DNA of 50,377 nt from assembly GCA_031261175.1 (NCBI GenBank), contig JAISJW010000013.1:1-50377 (forward strand), written 5' to 3'. This stretch comes from Lactobacillales bacterium. GTDB lineage: Bacteria; Bacillota; Bacilli; Lactobacillales; Streptococcaceae. Under the pieces are notes generated by a model. It did not search any database. It was not told the DNA's origin and saw only the letters and a program-made list of their open reading frames with translations. Both the position numbers and the translations under genes were made by a program. Within the stretch, counting starts at the first letter, position 1. Each line of letters starts with the position of its first letter. Positions 27,052 through 35,427 of this stretch are shown piece by piece.

Positions 27052-27163
27052 ATCCGACATTTCACTTTACCGGTGAGTCGGATTTAATCTGAATTCATTA
27101 CGGTTGCCATCAATTGATGACCTTAGGTGGGAGTCGGCGTTCACTGCGCCGACTCTTTTCTAT
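27036..27163 (-). ncRNA. Antisense antitoxin RNA (predicted)
   Basis: The predicted transcript starts near 27163 from the promoter at 27170-27198. It overlaps the 3' part of the toxin mRNA and ends at a perfect 13-bp hairpin (27046-27058 with 27077-27089) that, on the minus strand, is followed by TTTTTTGTTTTT. The length is about 130 nt. Convergent overlapping transcripts with separate terminators are the standard type I antitoxin layout. Confidence 0.6.
27131..27159 (+). terminator. Terminator of the toxin mRNA
   Basis: GAGTCGGCG (27131-27139) pairs with CGCCGACTC (27147-27155), followed by TTTTC. The toxin mRNA would run from about 26831 to 27160. Confidence 0.75.
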
Positions 27164-27169
27164 ACCCAT

Positions 27170-27198
27170 ATAATACCATTTTTTTTATTTCATTGCAA
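27170..27198 (-). promoter_or_regulatory. Promoter of the antisense RNA
   Basis: The -35 box is TTGCAA (27193-27198), the spacer 17 nt and the -10 box TATTAT (27170-27175), between the giant surface gene's stop codon and the toxin terminator. Confidence 0.6.
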
Positions 27199-27212
27199 CA
27201 CTTGCGCAAACC

Positions 27213-30200
27213 CTAAGGGTTAATTGAAAGCGTCCATTCGACCGTTGTTATATACTTGCCGGAATGAGGAATCAAAGTTCGCTCAGGAATCTGCAGGTAC
27301 ATAGCGTTGGTCGTCGGAATCGCAGACAAATCAGCAGCTCGCACAACTTTCGACACGCTGTCATCCACTTCCTTGTGACCAATAAGTCCGGAAGAAATAT
27401 TGCTTCGCTTCGTAATATCGCTCGGCTTACCGAACACAACACTAGAATATTTACCCGTCAAATTGTTATTGGCGATCGGATTTTCCTCTAGGTTATTCTG
27501 CCATAGAATCTCCTCGTCAGTCAGCTCGCGATAAACCGCGTAGAAATCTGTCGGCGCGGTGATCGGCGTGTGCGCGAAGTCAAACTTCACTGGGGCAAGT
27601 TGAGCCGGGGTATCACCAACTGCAGGCGTTATAACCTTGAACCACCCCTCAAATACTTCATACTCGTTGTAGTGCGGAATCGCAGCTTGGGCATTGGCGC
27701 CATCAACCACGTCGGCACTTGCAACTTCGTTGTAAACTACCGGATTCGTGTGCGTTCCGATAAAGAAGCGCACGTGATGCCGCACGATGTCGCCCATCTT
27801 CGCGTAAAGCGTGATTGGCCCTTCGACCGGCGTGCTAAAGTCGTACGGATCTCCGCTGAAATCTTTATCCAAGTACCAACCTAAGAACTCGTGATTGATG
27901 TCATTAAAGGCAGGACCCGGATGGGTTAAATTACTACCATAGAAAACATCTTCGTCTTCAATCGGCACTACCTGACCGCTAACCTGTTTGGTCGCTTGCG
28001 TTTCATCCGCAAATTTATACTGCACCGGATAGCTCAGTAACGTCCATTTCGCATAAACACTCGTAACCTGGCTGGCCGAATAAATCCACTGTCCATAGTA
28101 GTTGGTGAAGCCAGCAATGTTAGTGCGTGGGGCAAGTCCCGTCAACCCGAACAAGCGAGTTGACTCGTCACCGTTTTGAACAGTTGTCCATCCGGCAAAT
28201 TCGTGGCCGACCCATTCTGGATTGTGCGTTCCCGCACTTCCAGGGATCGAATCGTAAACCTCGGTTTGAGAGGTTGGCACTCCGTCCGGTTGGTTTCCAG
28301 CAGGCGCCCCGTTCAAATCAAAGTTTAACGTATATTGATTAGGCGTCCACACTGCTTCAATCGTTATCGGATCTGTGATTATTGTATTGAAATCAAACGG
28401 CAGTTGCTTACCATATTCACGCCAACCGGCGAAAGTGTAACCAGTTCGAGTGGGTCTTTCAATTTCTAGTGGTTCCTGAGCTTTCGAAGCTCCGTTATCT
28501 TGAATATCTTGGTAAGCTTTATCTGCACCGTTGAACTGACCGCCTGTATAGTCGAATGTCACTCGGACCGTCGCACCCTCACTCCATTTAGCATAAAGCG
28601 GGATGTCAGCGTCAAGCTCGACGGGACTTGCCTGAACAAACAGAGTGTTAAATCCTGGATCGGCATACCAACCTTTGAAGTGATGTCCTAGGTAAGACGG
28701 CTCAGGAAGGGCTGCGAAATTAAACGTTTCGCCCTGGTAAACAATTTGATTATTTACCCCGGTTCCTTCGTTAAGATTGACTTGAACGATGTGGTACCAA
28801 ATCGCGTAATAATTTCCGGCTGCTGTGATCGGCGTGCTATTTGAAACAGGAGTGTGCCCTCCCGGTGTCGCTGACCAACCACCGAAGTGCCAATTGCCAT
28901 TGGCCGGAGTCTGTGGTTCCACATCACTTAGCGTTTCGCCGTAAGTCGCAACGGTATCATAAGTAACATCGCTAAGCGTGTCGTTAAACTTAAGCGCATA
29001 GGTATCCGGTGCCCACTGAGCATAAAGGTCTAACCCGTTCATACCGCTACTAAAGGTCGTCTCGAAATCAGGTCCTGTCGGAGTAGGCGCCTTCCAACCG
29101 ATTACGTGATAGCCCGTGCGGTTAAACGCTGGGTTATTAGGCGTCGAAGCGTGGCTGCCAATCAACGTATTGTCATCCGTCACAACCGTGTCCGTTCCGA
29201 AATTAGTGTGATATTTGACCGCAATCGGAGCCGGCACGCCGCCCCAACGAGCGTAAAGCGTTTCGTGCTTCGTAGCCATCGTGACTGGTACATCACCTGC
29301 GAGTGGATCTGCGAACCAGCCGAGGAACTCTTTCCCTTCGGGGTGAACCGGTGTAGGCAATTGTCGTCCGTCATAGAAATAATGATATGTCGGAGCAGGA
29401 GCATCGACGTAGTTGTCATCTAATTGAACGCGCCACTCCGTTTTCGCACCTTCTTCAGCAGTCCAAGTATACCATCGAACGTGGAATTCGGTATTTCCAG
29501 TTACCGTATATCCATCAGCCGCCCTTAAATCTATAAGTGTATTATAATCTGCATCTGCATAAAATTCGCCATCGACCCACATAACCGAATCATCATCGTC
29601 AACGGTGCTACCCTCATTCATATACGCCATTAACCAATAATATGGATCGCCATTTTCCGCTGCCTTCATAACTGTACCTATCTGTACATCAACACTATCA
29701 AGTAGATAATCCCACTCAGTAAAGTGTTCGCCAAATGCAGCAGCATCTGCGTACGTGAACAAGCTTAGATGTGCCATCGGTGTAGCAAACTTAGCGTAAA
29801 GCGTAATATCGTGAGTTATCGGAGTCTCAGGATTAAATAAGTGCTCATTCAAGAAGTCAGGATTAGTATACCAACCTTCAAATGTAGCGTAAGGATTTCC
29901 TTCCATAGCAGCAGTATGTGCTGTTAAATCAATCGTATCGCCATACCAAGCCGTATCTGGTAATATAGGAACAGCAAAAGGAGTATTATTCCCGGTCGTC
30001 GTGTCATAAGTAATGTTCGCATACACGTGACCATAGACACGAGTTACACTATCCTCTGGACTATAATCTCCATCAAAATCATGAGGGTTATCAATAAATA
30101 ACCAATTTTCATCGACTACAGAATCCGCTGGGATAGCTGGACTTTCATGATCATCTGGATCAAGCGTCCACTTGCCAAAGTGCAGATTATCACTTGCTAT

Positions 30201-33200
30201 CTCTGCCGCAAAACTATCTCTACCATGCTGACCAACAGAGTCGAACGTATCGCCATACTCAACGTCCAGATAACCTCCAATTCCTCCGTCTATATCCAAC
30301 AATGAGAAGTCGATATAAATCAAATCGATCTGCCAAACTGCATATAGGTTTATGTTATTATTTGTAAATCTAAACGTTTGATCTAAACCGAACTTCCACA
30401 TTTCCAAATCATTGTTCGGCATTGTTGACCAATATACCAGGTGTTTATGTTCTGGTGGCGTGATACCTAAATCAGCAATATCTTCATTCGCCGCCGGAGT
30501 CGCTCCAACGCTTGTTGTCACCTGCTTATATTGCATTCCATCAGAGCTGTGATAGGTCACCGTGATCGTATTATCACCCCAACGGGCATAAAGTATTTCG
30601 TGAGCTCTAGCCTTATCTAAGAGTTGTTCTGGATCTCCGCCATCGCCCCAACCACGGAATTGTGTCTCATTATCAGGATCGTAATTCGGATCAGGTAAAT
30701 CTTCGCCATCAACTACATAGTAATCCGTAGTCTCATAGTTAAATTCAACTAATCTAACTTGCCAAACGGTGTCGCTCGCCGCATTAACCCACTTAGCGTG
30801 CAAATCGAAGTTTCTGGTGATTACATCATCACCCTCTACGGACTCTTCATAAGATTTATCGTAATACCAACCTGCAAAAGTATAAGTTTTCGCACCGTCG
30901 GTCAAAGTACCGCTAGTAGGCAAGTCAAGATCGGAAATAAGTGTTCCAACCGCTGTATCTATGCCATTATAATTTATGGATTGATCAGTTCCCCATGTGA
31001 TATTATAGGCCCCGCCATAAGCATGCACCCCAATATGCGCATTAACTGGTTCTGGATCAGAGCCTTCTTTCAATTCCCATTTCGCATATATGGTCGTATT
31101 TTCAGTTATCGGTGTATCTTGATTGAACGCACTCGTTCCTTCGCTATTATTGAACCAACCTAGCCAATCTGCCACATTTGTCAGATTAACATTCGACTGC
31201 ATAAGCGACGTAAATGATGTCAAATCAATCGTATCTCCGTACCAAATTTGTTGAACAGGTATTGGTGTTTGAAGTGCCGGATAATAAATGCCTTCATATG
31301 TTTTATGTTCAGGATCGTATGTAGGATTTCCAGTTGTTGTATTTAAGGTTACAATACCCTTCCAGTTAGCGTAGAATTCTTCTTCACCCTGGATTGCGTA
31401 GTTCGAACTTACAGTATCATCGTGATTTCCAGTACCGCTAAATGTCCACGCTCCAAAGCTTAGACTAGGCTCGCTAAACTCTAAATCATCAATATTATTA
31501 GCTATTTTAAGTTGCGCGAAAGTTTGACCGTATTCTACGGTAACAACTGTATCCTCTCTACCTGGAAGCGTACTTTTGAACGTTACGTTTACTTGGTTTG
31601 CATCCCAGTTGGCATATAAATCTAAACCTCCTGAAACATCACCTTGTTCTAAGACGCGGTCAAATGCGTTTTTATTAGCCGCATCCGTTGTCCATGGCAT
31701 ATCTACATTCAAATGATGATGAGCGTATGCCGTTTGATACGGTTGGTCAACGTTATCCCCAACGTGGTGGTATACCTCCGTCTGAACGCTGCCCGCTCCA
31801 TCATAATTATGGTATCTAACCGTAACTGCAGAAGCCGCTGGTTGCGCCCCCTCAGAGACCCACTGTGCATAGAGTTTAGTATGTCCGTAGAATCCAATGC
31901 TAGGGTTAACTATCACCCCGCCATCAGGTGCCACAGTCCAACCAACAAAATCATAACCACTTCTAGTTGGATTGGCAATTGTCGTGCTTTCACCCGAAGC
32001 TGAATAAATTGGATCAATTTCTGCTGCACCTTCGTAATTGGCATTTAGCATAATTTGCCAAACGGTTTTATTATCTTTTGCCGGATCAACCCACTTCGCG
32101 TGGTATTCGAGAACGCTCTCATCAATTCCTGTTAGTTGTATACCCGTAATTTTTGTAGAATAATTTTTATCTTTAAACCACCCCTCAAAGACGTAAGATT
32201 CATTGTATGGTTCCGCTGGCAAGTCGATTGCATATGGAATCGGATACGAAGCATTATTAATTGTCGAATTCGAAGGTCCCCCACCGTAAAGGTATTCACT
32301 AACGAATACAGAATTATTAATTGTGTTATCGACAGCTATTGTTTCTTCCTCTTGTACTGAACTAGGATTCATCGCTAGCGAGTTAGAAATGTACTGCGTT
32401 CCATCTTTTAAGTCGACAACTAATCTGATTGCATATCCACTAGCATAGTCATCTAAATCATTCCCCGATTTATAAGTGAACGTTGTAGGCATTGCATCTG
32501 TTTCAATTACACCGGTATTAGCAACACCTTCTAATGTATCTTTTCCGTAAAAGAAACTTTCTTCGTTATGCCAAGCGACTTCTAAATCGCCATTATCGTG
32601 GGCTTCATAGCCATCCCAAAATTCAACGTGAACTTTTTCGACTTCATCTGCTGTAAATGCGTAATTAAGCGATCCCGGGACATTTATTACTTCTACGTTG
32701 GTTGTAACTTTATCTCCCGAAACAGTTTCACTTGTTTTATTGATATTAAAGCCGTTACTGTGCTCAGCTTGTCCATTATTTCGATTTACAACAGGATTAT
32801 AAGTTAAGACGTTTGAAATAGGATGAGTGCTATCCGAGAACAATTGAACTTTGAATCCATTCGCTTTAGCTCTTTTTACATATCTATTATCGACCTCTTG
32901 TGCACCAAATATTCTTTGAGCCGTCGCCACTCCTAGCTCTGTTTGTCTATTAGGCAACGACCACTGAGGTGTTGCATTTTTTGTTTTGACAGGCACGCCA
33001 TTTTCAAAGTTATCCCCCCAATTTCCATAAGGTATATATGAGTCAAGCTCCTCATCGTACATAAACATAGAGTATAAACCGGGATTATCTGCTGGACTCT
33101 TATTGGATCCGTTAGTATTCGAAGTCGGTAGATCAGCATCTACATATTCCTGTTCCTCGGGATCAAATTTATAAAATTGAATAGCGTTAGTAGGCTGTTT

Positions 33201-35054
33201 ATATATATTCTCTAATAGCGTAAATGCGTAAGTAGTATTAGATACAAATGCCATGTCAGCACTGTAGTTTGAATAATCAGGAATTTTATCAAAATTTCCT
33301 TTTGCTGCATCACAAAGACTACACGCTAATTGAAATAAATCATCCACACTTGCATCCTGCGATGGAGTTATGTCCAGATAAGCTTCACAAGCTTCAGAAA
33401 AACTGTATCCTAAGCCAACAAAAAAGTTTGTAACATCTATAAAATATTTTTCTTTGTAATTACTTAGAATAGTCGGCGTTACAAACATATTCTGTAGCGC
33501 TGCATTGGAAAAGCCTATTTTACCAATCAAGTCTAACGTATCATAATTTAACTCCGCAGCTCCGTTAATCGACCCCGATCTAATCGCGTTGCCGGCCGGT
33601 ACATTTGTCGCATCCGGGATTATCCATTGATATCCGTCCCAATATCTAAAATATTGAGCACCTGTTATTATTTGATCACCTTTTGTAACATCAAAAGCAA
33701 ATGACCAGTTGCTATTTAGTTTAAATGGGTCAATTAACTTCGTACCCAGATTAACCTCGTTAAAATTAGCGGAAGATTGTTGAACCGCTCTTCTATTTGC
33801 ATTTAACGTATTCAAGCTTATATCACGACTTGGTGAAGGAACAATCACGATTGTATCTGTCGATGTATCACCATCCCAAGTTCGGTTATCGTAACCTGCC
33901 ATTGCTAGTGGTTTTTCTCCCGTTTCAGGTTCTGGTGTTCCGCCATTTGAGCCGAGCAGTTGCGCACCTGACTTGCCCAAACCAAGGAGCGAAGCGACCT
34001 TGGCCACCGCTGTTTTCACAAGCGATCCAGCCGATTCGAGCAGGTTGAACGAAGACGTGTGAGTCTGAGCGACTACGCTGGGGTCAGTGCGTTCAACCTT
34101 GTAGCGCATATAGTGTTCCCTGACGTAAGGCCAAAGCAAGTTGTGGTCGTCCGAAACGCCTGGAATCGTGATTCGATCATTAACCGCAGGTTGGAATACA
34201 CCTGCTAGCGAGTAGCCGTGAGGGATTTCAATTTCCACAGTGTTGTTGTTATCGTCAATCTTAGCTGTGTAGCTGTAGCTGCCTTGCCAAGAAAGCTGAG
34301 CGACGAAACTGAAATCTCCAGTCCCTGGATCAATTGTACCGTAGCCATCTTCTTCGGTCCAAATCGGTTGGTTGGTCAGAACGTTGACGCCGGTTTCACT
34401 TTGCAGACCAGTTGCGCTATCGTGAACCAACACACTCTTGATTAATTTAACAGCCATCCCAGCAGTATCACTTACGAACAGTTGATGCTCCTTCATGTAA
34501 ATTTGAGCTGCTTGGATCGAGTCCTCTTCGATCTTTTGCCCACCCTCGTATCTCGTGAACCCTCCGGGAATTTCGCGAGCGTTGAGCGACCAAGGTGTCG
34601 AATCCCCCGAGTAATCGAGCACTTGCGCAAACGGCGGAGTGTACGCAGTTGGCGTAGCGATCGGATCGGCTTGCGCATCGGGACTTGCCCAAAGACCCGT
34701 GTAGAGGGTCGGGATTTGGATGGTTTTGTGGAGGTAGCGCAACACGGTGCGGTTTTGGAACACGAAATTCGGGACGAATTGCATGTAGACTTGGCCGGTC
34801 TCGACATTTTCGATGTACGGGCGCGGGAAGATTGGCACGTAGCCGTTGACGCCGACCGAATCGTCTTCGGAACCGTTCGAGCCTGAACCCGGCAGAATCA
34901 CGTCGTCGTTGACGATTTCGAGGTTGACCTCGCCTTCCGTTTGCGCTCTCGAACTATCCGTGTAGGTGTAGTTGGCAGCACTTGCCGAACTCGCAGCTAT
35001 TAGCGCGGTGAACGCTATGGTTGTTAGAATCGTATATTTTAGAAGTTTATTCAT
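27213..35054 (-). CDS. Giant secreted InlB-repeat surface protein with WxL-like ends
   Basis: A 2,613-aa protein with a signal peptide (NKLLKYTILTTIAFTALIAASSASA). From about 940 to 2,510 I count some 20 degenerate InlB/Listeria-Bacteroides-type repeats, each ending in YAxW or close variants (LYAKW, FYANW, LYARW, LYAQW). There is no LPXTG. Instead the C-terminus reads YITTVEWTLSINP, like the last strand of a WxL cell-wall-binding domain. Near the N-terminus VPNFVFQ and TPWSL resemble the first half of such a domain. ATG 35054 is used because GAGAGAGGG precedes it and overlaps the earlier in-frame ATG's codons. It is monocistronic. It is likely an adhesin, by inference. The middle (about 31.1-33.9 kb) is visibly A+T-richer than the rest. 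Confidence 0.85.
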   Translation of the reverse strand: MNKLLKYTILTTIAFTALIAASSASAANYTYTDSSRAQTEGEVNLEIVNDDVILPGSGSNGSEDDSVGVNGYVPIFPRPYIENVETGQVYMQFVPNFVFQNRTVLRYLHKTIQIPTLYTGLWASPDAQADPIATPTAYTPPFAQVLDYSGDSTPWSLNAREIPGGFTRYEGGQKIEEDSIQAAQIYMKEHQLFVSDTAGMAVKLIKSVLVHDSATGLQSETGVNVLTNQPIWTEEDGYGTIDPGTGDFSFVAQLSWQGSYSYTAKIDDNNNTVEIEIPHGYSLAGVFQPAVNDRITIPGVSDDHNLLWPYVREHYMRYKVERTDPSVVAQTHTSSFNLLESAGSLVKTAVAKVASLLGLGKSGAQLLGSNGGTPEPETGEKPLAMAGYDNRTWDGDTSTDTIVIVPSPSRDISLNTLNANRRAVQQSSANFNEVNLGTKLIDPFKLNSNWSFAFDVTKGDQIITGAQYFRYWDGYQWIIPDATNVPAGNAIRSGSINGAAELNYDTLDLIGKIGFSNAALQNMFVTPTILSNYKEKYFIDVTNFFVGLGYSFSEACEAYLDITPSQDASVDDLFQLACSLCDAAKGNFDKIPDYSNYSADMAFVSNTTYAFTLLENIYKQPTNAIQFYKFDPEEQEYVDADLPTSNTNGSNKSPADNPGLYSMFMYDEELDSYIPYGNWGDNFENGVPVKTKNATPQWSLPNRQTELGVATAQRIFGAQEVDNRYVKRAKANGFKVQLFSDSTHPISNVLTYNPVVNRNNGQAEHSNGFNINKTSETVSGDKVTTNVEVINVPGSLNYAFTADEVEKVHVEFWDGYEAHDNGDLEVAWHNEESFFYGKDTLEGVANTGVIETDAMPTTFTYKSGNDLDDYASGYAIRLVVDLKDGTQYISNSLAMNPSSVQEEETIAVDNTINNSVFVSEYLYGGGPSNSTINNASYPIPYAIDLPAEPYNESYVFEGWFKDKNYSTKITGIQLTGIDESVLEYHAKWVDPAKDNKTVWQIMLNANYEGAAEIDPIYSASGESTTIANPTRSGYDFVGWTVAPDGGVIVNPSIGFYGHTKLYAQWVSEGAQPAASAVTVRYHNYDGAGSVQTEVYHHVGDNVDQPYQTAYAHHHLNVDMPWTTDAANKNAFDRVLEQGDVSGGLDLYANWDANQVNVTFKSTLPGREDTVVTVEYGQTFAQLKIANNIDDLEFSEPSLSFGAWTFSGTGNHDDTVSSNYAIQGEEEFYANWKGIVTLNTTTGNPTYDPEHKTYEGIYYPALQTPIPVQQIWYGDTIDLTSFTSLMQSNVNLTNVADWLGWFNNSEGTSAFNQDTPITENTTIYAKWELKEGSDPEPVNAHIGVHAYGGAYNITWGTDQSINYNGIDTAVGTLISDLDLPTSGTLTDGAKTYTFAGWYYDKSYEESVEGDDVITRNFDLHAKWVNAASDTVWQVRLVEFNYETTDYYVVDGEDLPDPNYDPDNETQFRGWGDGGDPEQLLDKARAHEILYARWGDNTITVTYHSSDGMQYKQVTTSVGATPAANEDIADLGITPPEHKHLVYWSTMPNNDLEMWKFGLDQTFRFTNNNINLYAVWQIDLIYIDFSLLDIDGGIGGYLDVEYGDTFDSVGQHGRDSFAAEIASDNLHFGKWTLDPDDHESPAIPADSVVDENWLFIDNPHDFDGDYSPEDSVTRVYGHVYANITYDTTTGNNTPFAVPILPDTAWYGDTIDLTAHTAAMEGNPYATFEGWYTNPDFLNEHLFNPETPITHDITLYAKFATPMAHLSLFTYADAAAFGEHFTEWDYLLDSVDVQIGTVMKAAENGDPYYWLMAYMNEGSTVDDDDSVMWVDGEFYADADYNTLIDLRAADGYTVTGNTEFHVRWYTWTAEEGAKTEWRVQLDDNYVDAPAPTYHYFYDGRQLPTPVHPEGKEFLGWFADPLAGDVPVTMATKHETLYARWGGVPAPIAVKYHTNFGTDTVVTDDNTLIGSHASTPNNPAFNRTGYHVIGWKAPTPTGPDFETTFSSGMNGLDLYAQWAPDTYALKFNDTLSDVTYDTVATYGETLSDVEPQTPANGNWHFGGWSATPGGHTPVSNSTPITAAGNYYAIWYHIVQVNLNEGTGVNNQIVYQGETFNFAALPEPSYLGHHFKGWYADPGFNTLFVQASPVELDADIPLYAKWSEGATVRVTFDYTGGQFNGADKAYQDIQDNGASKAQEPLEIERPTRTGYTFAGWREYGKQLPFDFNTIITDPITIEAVWTPNQYTLNFDLNGAPAGNQPDGVPTSQTEVYDSIPGSAGTHNPEWVGHEFAGWTTVQNGDESTRLFGLTGLAPRTNIAGFTNYYGQWIYSASQVTSVYAKWTLLSYPVQYKFADETQATKQVSGQVVPIEDEDVFYGSNLTHPGPAFNDINHEFLGWYLDKDFSGDPYDFSTPVEGPITLYAKMGDIVRHHVRFFIGTHTNPVVYNEVASADVVDGANAQAAIPHYNEYEVFEGWFKVITPAVGDTPAQLAPVKFDFAHTPITAPTDFYAVYRELTDEEILWQNNLEENPIANNNLTGKYSSVVFGKPSDITKRSNISSGLIGHKEVDDSVSKVVRAADLSAIPTTNAMYLQIPERTLIPHSGKYITTVEWTLSINP

Positions 35055-35092
35055 AATAGATAAGCCCTCTCTCAATGGTTTCATATACTTTT

Positions 35093-35121
35093 ATTTTACC
35101 TTATTTTGAAGATTTTGTTAA
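35093..35121 (-). promoter_or_regulatory. Promoter of the giant surface protein gene
   Basis: The -35 box is TTAACA (35116-35121), the spacer 17 nt and the -10 box TAAAAT (35093-35098). A weak inverted repeat (GACGTTTTT/AAAAACGTC) lies upstream at 35141-35223. No gene is visible in 35122-35427. Confidence 0.7.
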
Positions 35122-35276
35122 GTTTTATGGGAAGAAAAGTGACGTTTTTACGCGCTTTTGGGCGTTTTCGCCGCCTCGGTGGTGCTAACGGCTTAAAATG
35201 CGGTCGAAAAGGTGAAAAACGTCTATTTTCAGGCATTTTTTTCGCCTTTCGATGCTAACAAGCCCGGTTATTTTTT

Positions 35277-35352
35277 CCCTACTGTTTTTTAGGGCGTTTT
35301 TTAGTGATTTCGAGGTCTGAAAGTCCTAAAAAAGGCGTTAAAAAACAGTAAG
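35277..35352. repeat. Dispersed palindrome, copy E
   Basis: Outer ends are CCCTACTGTTTTTTAGGGCG and GGCGTTAAAAAACAGTAAG, with an inner TTAGTGATTTCGAGG loop region as in copy C. It lies between the recG terminator and the giant surface gene. Confidence 0.8.
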
Positions 35353-35389
35353 CTTTTTTATCCTTCGATTTTGGCTGGTTGACCGCGAA

Positions 35390-35424
35390 AAAACTTACTC
35401 TTTTTAGTCAAAAGAGTAAGTTTT
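35390..35424 (-). terminator. Terminator of recG
   Basis: A perfect 15-bp stem (35390-35404 with 35410-35424) and a 5-nt loop are followed on the minus strand by a T-rich tract. Confidence 0.85.
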
Positions 35425-35427
35425 ATT

